This document shows positions 36,101 to 47,263 of a stretch of 64,000 bases of DNA, in pieces. The translations under genes and the position numbers were made by a program. This stretch comes from Branchiostoma floridae (taxonomy: Eukaryota > Chordata > Leptocardii > Amphioxiformes > Branchiostomatidae): positions 17,563,930 through 17,627,929 of the forward strand of contig NC_049996.1 in the NCBI RefSeq assembly GCF_000003815.2. The letters run 5' to 3'. The notes beneath the pieces are model-generated. The model was not told the origin of the DNA. It saw only the letters and a list, made by a program, of their open reading frames with translations, and made no database searches. Positions within the stretch are counted from its first letter, which is position 1. Every line of letters begins with the position of its first letter.

Positions 36101-37214
36101 TTGTTTGTTTGTTTGTGTGACCTGGTGGCTCAAGCCTACTCCTCCATCAGTGCAGAGGACCTGGCAGCTTTCCTCGGCATGTCTGTGGACGAGGCTGTCA
36201 AAGGTTTGTTTGTTTGTTTGTTTGTTTGTTTGTTTGTTTGTGTGACCTGGTGGCTCAAGCCTACTCCTCCATCAGTGCAGAGGACCTGGCAGCTTTCCTC
36301 GGCATGTCTATGGACGAGGCTGTCAAAGGTTTGTTTGTTTGTTTGTTTTGTTTATGAAGGCTAGACATCAAGTAAACAATATTTAAAGGCATTCAATCTC
36401 TTCAAATGGATAAATATCGGAGATTTACTTTCTAACGTTTCTTCAGCGTTACTGGAACAAACTGGCAAAACCATTCAAGACGAGTACATCTAACTGAAAA
36501 CCAGTTGAACATGTCAAAGTGACTAACTCAAAACCTCCTTGCTACTCCTCTTGAAGTAATTTTGTTGTTTCTCCCACCCCAGCTGTAGTGGAGAGAGGCT
36601 GGCAGGCAGACCCCCAGACCAGGATGGTCACACCCAAGAAACCAGGTCAGATATACAGGTTACATGCTACATGTTACGTGTCTGTCTGACAATACACATG
36701 CTGATTGTTTAGTGGATGGATGGATGGAGGGAGGGAGGGATGGGGGGAGGGAAGGAGGGATGATTGGGTGGAGGGACAGATGGATGGATGGAGGGAGGTA
36801 GTGAGGGGTGGATGGATGGATGGATGGATGGATGGATGGATGGAGGGATGGATGGAGGGAGGGATGGAAATGAGGGATGGATGGAAGGAGGGATTGAAAT
36901 GAGGGAGAGAGGGATGGATGGATGGATGGATGTTGATTTGACATTTTTCAAAATTTAAATTTAACAGAGCAAGCACATTTTGATTTATTGATTTGTTGTT
37001 CAACTTTTGTTCCTGTCCATGTTAATGTTGCTTGATATTTTACCCAAGTGATCAGCATTCACAGATTATTGATTGATTGAATGATTGATTGATTGATTGA
37101 CTGATTAATTGATTGTTTGTTTGTCTTATCCCAGCCCCAGCTGCCGTGCCCCCCAGGGAAAGTTCTCAGCACCTCCAACAGTTCACAGATCTCGTCGCCT
37201 TCCTCGAAAACTGA
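33122..37214 (+). CDS. COPS8: COP9 signalosome complex subunit 8, seven exons
   Basis: Exons: 33122-33196, 33865-33935, 34723-34771, 35181-35313, 35737-35844, 36583-36645, 37135-37214; phases agree and total 579 nt, 192 residues. Diagnostic blocks: [77 protein letters not shown] and the exact-type C-terminus [11 protein letters not shown]8 is the small PCI-type subunit of the COP9 signalosome, which removes NEDD8 from cullins. Compared with human (209 residues) about 17 residues are missing between KKP and AP; no exon for them is visible in the last intron. Exon 5 heads a tandem array. AATAAA near 37717 ends the 3' UTR. Confidence 0.94.
34102..34359 (+). mobile_element. tRNA-derived SINE, copy 2, with 10-bp TSD
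   Basis: A-box GGTGCAATGGCTAGAGC and B-box TGAGTTCGATAC head a body shared with the 6998-7219 copy, ending in a T-run. ATCAATAAGC flanks it on both sides (34102-34111 and 34350-34359). Located in COPS8 intron 2. Confidence 0.8.
34408..34619. mobile_element. MITE family E, copy 2
   Basis: TACTGTAAATGCATTTAAG at the left and its complement at the right, with several TTCGCGG repeats inside; the best-preserved copy here. COPS8 intron 2. Confidence 0.8.
35737..36345 (+). repeat. COPS8: COPS8 exon 5 amplified five-fold
   Basis: The real exon 5 (35737-35844) is followed by four near-identical copies of all but its first 19 bases plus an intronic (GTTT)n run. Starts of ACCTGGTGG are 35761, 35878, 35995, 36120 and 36245, giving periods 117, 117, 125 and 125. 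Every copy keeps the donor GTCAAAG/GTTTGT; only the first has an acceptor (CTACAG). Because 117 is a multiple of three, the first three copies form one open frame. Confidence 0.93.
36710..37115. repeat. GGAT and GATT microsatellites
   Basis: (GGAT/GGAG)n at about 36712-36932 and (GATT)n at about 37068-37115 fill most of the last COPS8 intron. Proline/histidine-rich minus-strand frames here are artefacts. Confidence 0.9.
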
Positions 37215-38500
37215 CAACAGCTCTAAATGTTAGGATGACAGAAATTATAGTTGTTAAAAGTTTGTTTGTTTATGTGTTTGTCTATCTTGTAAAGAATAAG
37301 TGATAAACAAAGCATACATGTAATACACTAGTCAATACAAAACAAGTTTGTTGGTTTCTTCATCTGTTTGTTTATTTTGTAGTGAGTAAGTGGTTACCAA
37401 GGAGTAGACTGATAATACCCTGGAACTGTACGTAGAATACAGATGTGCCCTGTGTGGCAGAGACTGTCATTTTTGTAGAGGACTGTTCAGCCACAGTCAA
37501 CTGTCAATTCAGACAATTGACGGAAAAACGGACACTGGCTTGAGCCCTGGCCGGGACTTATTATTGGGGTCCCCAACCACTGGACTACACAATCTAGACA
37601 TTCAGTTGTTCGTCCTAAGAAAGTAACTAGAGTTTATCTGAAGTGATGCATATTTGAAAAGACAAAAACATTTGTTTTTGATCATGTGTACAGTGCAATT
37701 TACGTATATGAGTGAAAATAAAGCTATGTGCCGTCTGTGTGCAAGTGTGAATTATAATATGTCCATGTGACAGTCTTTGAAATGCAAGAATACAGAACTT
37801 TCCAGACTTCGGGAGGGATTAAACGTGTATTCATAGTAATAAGCATACCAAAAATCATGTCAATCTACCAACACCCTCTTGAGTTATTCTTGTCCAGACT
37901 TTTAAACAAATTGGCCCCTGCAGTTCAAAAAAGATGCTAGGGGGCCAAACTTAATAGTACTCTCTGTGCCAAGAGCTATCTACCACTCATAAATCATGAC
38001 CAAAGCATGTCCAGAACACATCAAAAATGGAAGTTCCACCGCAGTACGTTAGAAAGCTGTTAGGGAACCTGTCATCAAACTTGACCATCATTTTCCTGAA
38101 CCCTACCCACCTACCAAATATCATCAGGCTCTATCCTAAGGCTTCTCCAGTTTTACTGTTCAGAGACAGTAAAACACACACAGACAAACACATACACCAA
38201 AAATATAACCTCGGCAAAGGTGTCCATTGATTTTATTGGGTACTTGCAGTTGTACATACCAGCAGGGATCAGATTGTGGCCTGAATTGCTCTGGTTTTCA
38301 ATATGATAGAGACATTTAAGATCGTTTGTTATTTTCATCACTGTTGTATTCGTGTGATTTTTGACAGCTGACTTCACCCGATTGATGGTAAGTGATCTTT
38401 ACTATTCTTTAAAGATGAAGTATGGTAAGAAATGGCTTTACATGGTGTGGTCACTGAAGTAATGGTCATTAATACATAGTAGGGAGAAATCATGCACTTG
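37215..38500 (+). other. COPS8: COPS8 3' UTR and intergenic DNA
   Basis: From the COPS8 stop to an AATAAA near 37717 is likely 3' UTR. After that nothing is supported. Confidence 0.45.
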
Positions 38501-38509
38501 GTATATCAA

Positions 38510-38523
38510 CCACTAGAGGGCGC
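38510..38523 (+). promoter_or_regulatory. CTCF-like core motif
   Basis: CCACTAGAGGGCGC fits the bilaterian CTCF core (CCASYAGRKGGCRS) at every position. It lies 1.3 kb beyond COPS8, where an insulator would be plausible. A short motif can occur by chance; binding is not shown. Confidence 0.35.
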
Positions 38524-38879
38524 TGTTGCACTGTGTACCAAACATGCTCAGTAGGTTGAGTTGTTTGGGGCCTGCGTTGGCATTTTACGGCCTTGTCTGT
38601 GTTTCTATGTCTCAGATAGTTTTGTTCGTTTTCTCCTTTCGCAAAAATGCTTATTTTCTTTTGGATTACTTGTTCGCACGTGCATGTCATGCCCCGAAAT
38701 GACACCTGTTGCGGGCCGGTCCTACGCGTTGCAGGCAACTCGCTAGAGGTCGCTGCTGGACCGTAGCTCCCACAGTACCTTACATCGTCGAAAACCGTTT
38801 ATATGAAACTTGAAAGAGTGATGGCGATGTTAAGAACAGCCTTGTTTAACAAATGAGGGAAAGTTTGGAGCGTGGTCCG

Positions 38880-39160
38880 TAATGTTCTTTATTAGACATG
38901 GCGTCTTGTGGTCATGAGAATCGCGATAAGAAAACTCCCACCATACCTTTAATAATTAAGACGCATTCCTTACTGTTTAGGCTGTTTATTAGACCTGGCG
39001 GGTTGTGGCCACGACACGTAAGACTAAAAATCATTCCTTAAAAAATCTGACAGCTTGTGGCCATGAGAATCACGATAAGAAAACTCCCCCGTTTTCCTTA
39101 AAGACGAATTCTTGGTAGTTTATTAGACCTGACGGGCTGTGGCCATGACCCATCCGATAA
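38880..39160. repeat. Degenerate tandem repeat with TTTATTAGAC
   Basis: Three to four units contain TTTATTAGACCTGGCGG, GTGGCCATGA and GATAAGAAAACTCCC in varying completeness. The rightmost unit overlaps the stop/AATAAA end of the minus-strand ORF at 39123-39473. Confidence 0.6.
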
Positions 39161-39473
39161 GAGCAGTCCCCGCCCACTCTCCATCCACCAGGCGCCGAGC
39201 TGTCTGGGGTCGGCGGTGCGTGGCGGGCCGGGCGGCGCGCGTGTCCGCACCGTTCCGCTTCTGAATGTTCCGTCTCGTACATTCTCCCACAGCAGAGATG
39301 AATCTGTGTCGTAGAAACTCCTGGACCAGAATGAGTATGTAACGACACTGGTCCCTCGAGCCTCTGCGTAGGAGAATGGCCTTCGTCACATTTCGAAACA
39401 GGGGCCCGGCCAGGCAGCTTTCGGGAAAGAAAAGTAGGACTAACAAGAAGCCGAAGCGTACATGAAGCAACAT
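39123..39473 (-). CDS. Possible small secreted protein, unrecognised
   Basis: A 116-codon frame starts with MLLHVRFGFLLVLLFF, then a probable signal-peptide cleavage after CLAG. A basic body follows with two cysteines and KR/RR sites. The stop TAA overlaps a minus-strand TAATAAA, a possible polyadenylation signal. The region is GC-rich and CpG-rich against its surroundings, which fits coding sequence. I recognise no family; it could be a precursor peptide or a chance frame. No exon upstream was identified. Confidence 0.35.
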   Translation of the reverse strand: MLLHVRFGFLLVLLFFPESCLAGPLFRNVTKAILLRRGSRDQCRYILILVQEFLRHRFISAVGECTRRNIQKRNGADTRAARPATHRRPQTARRLVDGEWAGTALIGWVMATARQV

Positions 39474-39542
39474 TTAGATTTCATATTTACGGCAGTATCG
39501 TGATAAATGGTAAAAAAATATCGAGACAAAAGAGAAAATATA

Positions 39543-39604
39543 TCACTTCGAGTTCGAACCCGAGTCAAAAAGCCGAAACAAACAATCAGCTACGCCACGA
39601 TGCA
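39543..39604 (-). other. tRNA-like fragment
   Basis: The minus strand has GTGGCGTAGCTGA and GGGTTCGAACTCG at A/B-box spacing. The acceptor stem does not close convincingly and the SINE body is absent, so this is a weak tRNA-derived call. Confidence 0.25.
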
Positions 39605-39657
39605 GCATGGATGTGACGTCATGACAGAGCTTGCAAAATAATTTGAGCGACGTAGTG

Positions 39658-39788
39658 TGCGAATATAGCCTGGTATATAGCCGTAATATAGCTCCCGAGT
39701 CTCTTCTGTCCTCTTCGCAAAGACAGTACGAAGAGGACAGAAGAGACTCGTGAGCTATAATACGGCTGGATACCAGGCTATGCGAATA
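39658..39788. mobile_element. Foldback element family G with 8-bp TSD
   Basis: Element 39666-39780 is nearly all hairpin: arms of about 52 bp begin TAGCCTGGTATATAGCCG and end in the complement, with a short loop near 39718-39728. TGCGAATA flanks it perfectly (39658-39665, 39781-39788). Arms are very well matched, so it looks recent. Confidence 0.85.
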
Positions 39789-40721
39789 TACATAAAAGGG
39801 CGACGACCGTTACGAAAGGCGACGACCGTTTAGGAGACGGAAACTCACCTCGCGTACACATCATCTTCAGCTGGATGTAACGTATAGCGCTATAACTCCA
39901 GCTTCCTTTGCTTGCCCCAGTTAGCCTCCTTTTGAAACACCTCTGCTTCTTGGCTGAGCAACTGGCTTATTGATATCGTCGTCAAAACTATGGTTTCACA
40001 AAGGCTATGATCAATATTTTTGCCGTTTGGGTCTGTTTGTGAACAGCATAACTCCAGAAGTTACGACTGGAACATGTGTGGGTTTTCTCCGAGGTGCTGA
40101 ACGACCTATCGTTTCACACGTTAGACAAGGTTTGGTCTATGATAACATGTTTTCAACCACTTCATATATTTGATTTTGTTCACTTGCAATTAGCCCGGGC
40201 CCCCATGGGCATGAAGTTTCTAAAAACTTTCTATCATTGGGTATGCTAGCTATTCTCTGTCTGAATATAAAGTAAATATATATTGCATCTCGTATCCCGA
40301 AGTCGGTTTCGAATTCCTTTCATTGCCTGAAAATTATGATTACTTGCTCGAACGCTATTCCATTCTTTTCACTCTTTTCATTAAACGAGAACTTTCTGCG
40401 CAATTTAGAAGACTTACCAGGCCTTTGTTCGTCGTCTTTTAACGTAGATGAAAACGCCAACTTCAAAATATCTCGTCAGATTCTCCTGATTTCTCACGAG
40501 ATGGTTGCAAATCCCCCCTAAAAGGTTTTGGAAACTGCGCGCGTGCAGAACATGTTAAAAGGCTTACCCGAAATCATGATAATATGTTACTCTAAGGCTT
40601 CAATGACTCTCATTAGCATCGTGTTAGTGAGCGAGCATTTCTCAGAAACTGCCCTTGATCTGAACTAAGGGGAAATTGTTTCTGATTTTGAGCAGCAAAA
40701 AGCGTGGCTCAGTTCAACACA

Positions 40722-40742
40722 CGCACACATACAAGGACGCAC

Positions 40743-40782
<40 letters not shown>

Positions 40783-40829
40783 ACGCGCGCACACACACAC
40801 ACACACTCACTCACACACACACACTCAGT

Positions 40830-40861
<32 letters not shown>

Positions 40862-40905
40862 TACACACAAGTCACACACACACACAGACACACAGACACA
40901 GATCG
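40722..40905. repeat. CA-rich microsatellite
   Basis: Interrupted (AC)n/(CACT)n tract; threonine/histidine frames are artefacts. Confidence 0.95.
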
Positions 40906-41044
40906 TCTTGGTCATGTTTTGTTTCGCCTTTGTCTACAGTGGTAAATTTCATCATAATCGGCATAATAAAGTTTGATTCAGCATTTGATATTACATGTGT
41001 AGTAGTAGTTATTCCACCCTCCAACCAACGTATGTAGATGGCAC

Positions 41045-41251
41045 AGTCCGGTCAGCCCTGCCCACCCCCCTGAGCCGCCCAGTTTGGTACGGTCCGAACA
41101 TGCCCCGCCCACTCGCGCCTCACTTGAATCTGTGATTCACACGGCGAGGTGCAAATATCGGAGCTCTGCCGCCGTTTGGGGACAGAAACTCGCGTTTTGG
41201 GACATTTTGCAGCCGAGACTGGACCCGAGAGGACAAGATCTTACGCACAAG
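41045..41251 (+). promoter_or_regulatory. CpG-rich promoter and candidate first exon
   Basis: The stretch is rich in CpG and contains CCCCGCCCAC-type GC boxes. It then runs to GCACAAG/GTATGT at 41251/41252, a good splice donor. It could be the noncoding first exon of a plus-strand gene whose later exons I did not find. RNA 5' ends would decide. Confidence 0.3.
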
Positions 41252-42564
41252 GTATGTCTGCTGCAAGTTTGTAAGATTTCAGCGCCAAAGCTGACCAGAA
41301 ATCGGGCGGGAAGCGATCAAAATTATCCTCCGTGGGGACGAGCTCGCATATGTTGTCACCCGTGCAGAAAAATCGTCTGTTTTCCTCAGCGCGATCCCGG
41401 CCCCCCGCTGAAGTGGCGATCTCTGCTCGCTCGCTTTCTTCGAAGCGTTTCTTAAACTACTCACGTCTTCAAGGAGGTGACAAGACCAGAATATCTTTAA
41501 GTTTTAAGACAAACAGCTTCTTGTACGGGTTTGTCGTTGTTTTTGTTGTTAGGGTCATGATTGCAGATGACACCACCGTCAGAAATCACCTGTAGTGTAA
41601 AATGTCGTCTGCAAATATTTAGAAAGCGTTCGTCATGCCGATTTTTCACGCCTCATTTCTGACAGTGGTTGTCCCTCGGGACGCGCGATAAATTATTTAT
41701 CTGTCATACTGTCCGGAAGCAGTTAAAGTGCTTGATGTTGTCGGTTCGAAAACGTCGTCTGCTAGAAATTAAAATGGTGTCTTGCGAAAACACGCAACAT
41801 GTTTTGTCAATAAATTACATAAGTGCTGTCCGCATGCTAAAAATGTTTTCGATCCGGCAAATAATACAACATTTCCCATATATTACAATTACATCAATCA
41901 CTATCTACTGGAAGTATGTTTGCTGAAATTTTGCATGGATTAAGACTTTTCAATGTTGTTTATCAAAAAGGCACACTGTAATTGTGTACAGTTAACATTA
42001 ACTTGACTACGCTTGAATACGCCTATTTCTCAACTAGCATACTGGTACTTTGCAAGAATTTGCTTGCCTTATAATGTAGCCACAATGTGAAAATCGGATA
42101 TGATTTTGTAAACTGACAATCACATGAATTAAGTCCTCCCATGGGAACCCTTAAAATGTCAGCTTTATAGTTTCAAAATCTCCTCACCAAGACCCCGTTT
42201 CACACCTTTCCCCAGATTGTGACTTTGCTACCCCACGATTTAATATGCTGAAAAAAGCTTGTATTGTTGTAACTTCGATGCCTCGTGTCATGATTACCAT
42301 AACATTATGCTAGAATCCTGCCAAGATGTTGGCAAGGACCTGTAACCATGTTTTGTATCTAAGACTTTGAAGTTGTTAGGAAGACAGGTGAGTTTGTTTT
42401 CTTAAGGTGCCCCACAAGTGCTCCCAGTATTGACTGTTCCCCACTAGTGGTGCAATGCTTCAGTTATCAAAGGTGTGCATGGAGAGTTCTCAATAGAACA
42501 GGGTCAGGGGAAGTGGCTGTGCACAAACACACGGTGCTTCAAGGTTCTGGACCAGTTCCTTGTA

Positions 42565-42766
42565 GAGGGTCTGCATGCTCTTTTACGTAAGGGGTAGGCA
42601 GCCTATTTTATTTCCCGTAATTCGTAGGGAAAACCATCATATGTACATAATTTGAAGCGAGGCGACCAAACAGAGCGTAATTGCCTTCTTTGATTTAGCG
42701 TAATATGTAGGGGGTTCTTCTGAATTCAGCGTAAATCGTTGTCGGGACCCCCCATGCAGACCCTCC
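42565..42766. mobile_element. MITE family B, copy 2
   Basis: GAGGGTCTGCATG at the left and GCAGACCCTC at the right; internal TTTACGTAAG, TTCGTAGGG and TTTAGCGTAA motifs are shared with the other copies. Confidence 0.7.
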
Positions 42767-43653
42767 TTGTAGTCTCCAAGCAGACTTGTCAGCTGGATAA
42801 GAAAAAGAGAAGAATTTGGCAAAATAGGGAGAAAAAAGTTGCCATGGGATTTCAGTCTTTTGCAGTCCATCCAGCTATTCGCTGGCTGGTCAGTGCACTC
42901 CTGGGCCAATTAACTCCTATTAAACTTTTAATAACTTGGCAAAAGTCTGCTATTACTACTTGGCCAGGCCAGAGTCTGGTAGAGACCAAGTTCCTTGGGC
43001 TTGAGGATATGTATATCCTGAAATATACAAAGGAAGAAGGAATACTAAGAAACAAACTTAAAACTAAGGTCTTGAAATGTCTTTGATATGTTTGACACAA
43101 TACTCAATAAAAACATCTTTATGTAACAGTCGACAGTTGTAGATGTATTTGATATAGAATAAAGTCTATGAGAGGGCCAAACCGATATAATTTGTTGGCT
43201 CTTGTATCAAAAAGATAAAAGCTGAGCTTGTAAATAAAAATGAAAACAGAGGCTGAGGGAAAAGTTTGTACCTTAATTGGTACACACTGTAGTTTAAGGA
43301 GTGGATATAGTCAGACTTAACTTTTCCTCCCAACCCTCTGTTTTCAACTTTACTTTTTGCCGAACTTCTTTGCTTAAAAAAATGTTTGATAACCCAGAAA
43401 ATAGATCGCAGTAGACTTTGTAGCGACCAGCATTTCCTTAGATACCGAGTTGCACAATCTGTGCCTCCGCAGTACCTTACCTGTAGGGATTATGTATCGT
43501 TTGTTTACCTGGCTTTTGTCACCCATTCATGCCTGCAATCTCCTGTAACAATGCAGGAGTGAGTAGTAGTGGGAAGCAAGTCTGGCTTGTCTGTTGTGCC
43601 TACTGCACTGTTCTACTGTAAATAAAGATTGCCCTGATCTTATGTAGGTGTAG

Positions 43654-43865
43654 TACTTTAAATGCATTTAAGTTCGCGGGGATTTAATTTCTCAGTAGTT
43701 GGAAAAATGACTTTTCGCAGTGGTTTTAAGTTTGCGGTAACACCATAGGCTGCAATCTAATACCATAATAGATCAATGTTCGCGGTGGTCTTAAGTTCGC
43801 GGTGAAGTGGTCACTGCGAAAACCGCGAACATTAATCCACCGCAAACATTTCTGCATTTACAGTA
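43654..43865. mobile_element. MITE family E, copy 3
   Basis: Left end TACTTTAAATGCATTTAAG (one change from family) and right end TGCATTTACAGTA; same TTCGCGG-rich interior. Confidence 0.75.
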
Positions 43866-45690
43866 AGCGGTAAATTGTGTTAGTACTGTACCTTTACAGC
43901 AGTTCATAAGTGCTGTTAGTAAGTTGTTTGCCTCAAATTCCAAACTGAAGTATGGTTTTTCAACATTTTTGGTCATGTCTACACTTATAAGTTATCATCA
44001 TGATGAGTAGATTCTATGAAATTTGATAAAATAGCACATCTTTGTCATGTGAATCGTAAGACAAAGTGCTAGTATTTATATGTGATTCTGTGGGAAAATC
44101 AGTGAAAGAAATGTAACATTGTGGCTAGCTTGGGAATGTAACAAATGAAGTGCAACATGATATGTCTGAATGTAGCATATACTATAGTGTTACAATTGCA
44201 TGTCTGCATCAGGGGAGTGTAGCAATTCTGTGTAATGGATACTGGCATGTGTGGGACATGGTTTACTAGACATGGTTACTTACTTACTCAGCTGAATTTT
44301 GTCACATACTTGTAACTTGACACCAATTCTTAAGTAAAGACTGACAGGGAAATGTCTTCCATCCTCTATCAACAGGGCAAACTTTAATTATGGAATTTTG
44401 TAGGTTTAAGCATTGTTTTTTTGGCAACAGGGTCAGATAGACAACCGTGTTAAAGATAGTATTTTGTTGACCTCGTTGTTTTGAAGCAAAAATTTGCGTG
44501 TTATCTATAAAATACTGTTTCCGTAAGCTTCTCGTGTTGAAAAAATATTTTTCGGGTGAGAGCGTCGGAATTTGCTGGAATGGATATCGCAAGTGATTTA
44601 TTTGGATCATCCCATTTTTAAAGACATGGGATTTCGATACTCCATTTCATTTAAAGCTCAACATTTTGGAGCTCAATATTAAGTGTCATATAACAAAACG
44701 CATCTGATTGTTGATTTTAACCTTGGTCATGCATTTTTGTATACATATTTATGAAAGTATATCAAAGTATAACATAATCCCCTGAAGTAGATTTTTCCCG
44801 TGGCCAGAAACTGTGTTGAAGCTCCCCTGGCACAACAGATGTAGACTGGTCAGTTTTGAGGGACCTCATTTCAAAAGAACTGGTCCGACCAGTGTTACAT
44901 GTAGGCCGAAGGACGCCAGTACAGATAGTTACTTACTATTGATAGCAGTGCCGTGTAATACTAATAGACACACCTGCATAGCTGTAATCGTGGGGATTCT
45001 TGGAACTTGCCATTTTGTGTGCTGTCATTGCTTCACTACGTACAGGAACTGTGTTGCACATCTCAGGTAGGTAAAAGTTTGTGTAAGTTTTGAAGAGACG
45101 GTCTTAAAGTAACCCAGGTATTCTGGTTAAATAAGGCTTGTTTTATATTTGTAGTTTAAATAGTGACTTACAAACTGAAGAGTGTAAAACCAAACTTTAG
45201 TGCTATGTTTTGTTTTGTTTTAAATCTTTCTTATGTATATTTTGTCCAAATTAAGGTGACATTTGTCATTAGGGTAAAGTATCAGTTGTAGAAAATCCTT
45301 AATTCAAAACTTAACTGAAAAAATGTGGGTTTTTCTTCCCCCAAAAAAGGTACACCTACTGTTATCCAGTAACCATTTAACCTACTTCTTATCTTTGTAA
45401 GAAATCCTGTTGGTCATCAATAAGTGATAGTAACGAGACTAACAAAACAATCAGCTTCTGTTTGGGAGGACAGAGGTCAACTGCCATACCTTGTTACAGT
45501 GATACACGGGTCAAAAAGGTCAAAGTACTGGTAGATAATATCACTTACGAATAAGGCTAGACTTTTATCAACGTTTTCACAGTTGAAATTGTTCTGTGGT
45601 TCCGTAGTCATAGATTTGAAGCACATATTCAAGGCAGAGAGGTCACCATAAAGTTTCAAAATAAAACTATCACAAAACATTTCCCTAACT

Positions 45691-45912
45691 TAATGTTAGT
45701 TCACCATTATCTGCGGGGTAACCTATATCCGTTGTGTTGCTAAACGGAGTATCCAGGGATATCAAGTCGATGGACAGTATAGTTTCAAATTGTACTATTT
45801 TCAAAATATTGCAGTTTAAAGCCATCATCTGTCGACTTGATATTCCTAAATACATTCGTTCTTAAAAAGAACGGATAAAGGTTACCCAACGGATAAAGGT
45901 GAACTAACGTTA
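45691..45912. mobile_element. Palindromic MITE family C, copy 2
   Basis: GTTAGTTCACCATTATC at the left and GGATAAAGGTGAACTAACG at the right; the interior matches 23107-23345. Confidence 0.7.
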
Positions 45913-46229
45913 CATTGGAAGTGGTGACTAGTACATGTTGCAGCAGATTTACAAACCATTCCGGTGATGTTTACTCATACTTTCCGTGAACCTTAGCGGC
46001 GACCCTCTGAGTCAGCGCAACAGTTCCGATCACGACCACGCGTTTCCGCGGTAAATAACGACGTAAGTGCGATATAACGCGCCGCTTTGCAGTGGCAACG
46101 ACCGCCAACCTTTTGTAATAGGCAGGGAAGGAAGAAAAATGACTGGAGCAAAGTCATATATCATAGAGTTATGGGCTGTATGCAATATTACATTGTGGGC
46201 CGTCCTAGTTATAGGCCTATGTGTACGTG

Positions 46230-46329
46230 NNNNNNNNNNNNNNNNNNNNNNNNNNNNNNNNNNNNNNNNNNNNNNNNNNNNNNNNNNNNNNNNNNNNNNN
46301 NNNNNNNNNNNNNNNNNNNNNNNNNNNNN
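46230..46329. other. Assembly gap (100 N)
   Basis: A run of exactly 100 N, the conventional size for a gap of unknown length. CpG-rich DNA with a GTAAGT donor-like site near 46061 lies just before it. Confidence 0.99.
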
Positions 46330-46649
46330 TAAAAATTTAGATGGGATATGGTGTGGGGATGGAAATTGTCATGGTATGAAAAAAGCTTTTTTACTGAATA
46401 GGTTTATTTTTTGAGCACCAAAAAGCAGTTACTGAAGTAACTGGATATGATTTGGGATTTTCCAATTACCAATTTCTAATTCCTTATTACCCGGATGTCT
46501 TAAAACTTTATCGAGGTGTATTTTTTTGAGGTTTAAAAAATGAAACTTCTTGAATGTTTTATGAAAATGGTTAGGTTTAATACTACATAGTTACTCAGAG
46601 AGATGTAATATAGCCATTGCTGTACTTGTAAGTCAGCTAATATTATACA

Positions 46650-46809
46650 TACTGTAAATGCAGAAACTTTCGCAGTGGTTTAATGTTTCCATGGCTGTAA
46701 GAGACTACAACTTGCATGGTGCTACTGTGAACTTAAAACCACCGCGTAAAGTCTTTTTTTTCCGCTACCGCGAAATTAAATCCCCGCGAACTTAAATACA
46801 TTTACAGTA
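46650..46809. mobile_element. MITE family E, copy 4 (reverse orientation)
   Basis: TACTGTAAATGCAGAAACTT at the left and TACATTTACAGTA at the right; orientation opposite to copies 2 and 3. Confidence 0.75.
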
Positions 46810-47070
46810 TTATGCTGAAGTGCAGTTGCACTCTCACTATTGCTCACGACTCCCCAGTTTAAAGCTTCTATATTGTATGATGTAGAATGATTTAAACATG
46901 ATCTTCATGCATGAATGAGATTCTGCATTCCGGGTGAACGCACGTTTAAACTCCAGGTTACAGCATCCGGCTGTGTCTGCCCAACTGTGGAATCCTTTCG
47001 TTTGTACGGATTTGAATGTCAAGATCATCACAGCCTGTCATTCATGTTTGAGCATTCTGTGTAACATGCT

Positions 47071-47263
47071 GTAAAGGGCAATCTCCAAGCAGATCCTACG
47101 GTAGCATAAGATATTTTCAAAAGCTGGCAGAGGAGTGAAGCCAGCTTAGGAACTCTTGTGTTTTGCTACAAGGCAAATGGACACCTCTTGCCTGACTACA
47201 CTCCTTAGCCAGTATGGTACTACCTTATGCCATTATAGGATCTGCTTGGAGATTAGTAAAGGG
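47071..47263. mobile_element. MITE family A, copy 2, perfect 8-bp TSD
   Basis: Element 47079-47255 has ends CAATCTCCAAGCAGATCC and GGATCTGCTTGGAGATTA. GTAAAGGG flanks it exactly on both sides (47071-47078, 47256-47263). It confirms the 8-bp target duplication for this family. Confidence 0.85.

Larger units (their letters stand above)
41252..45690. other. No gene seen; scattered MITEs
   Basis: AT-rich DNA with two MITEs (entered separately) and no supported exon. If the 41.2 kb exon is real this may be intron. Confidence 0.4.

Noticed and set aside
36660..37003. Minus-strand IHPSIHPS frames
   Set aside because: GGAT microsatellite translation inside a COPS8 intron.
40665..40976. Frames of repeated HT or CV residues
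   Set aside because: CA microsatellite.
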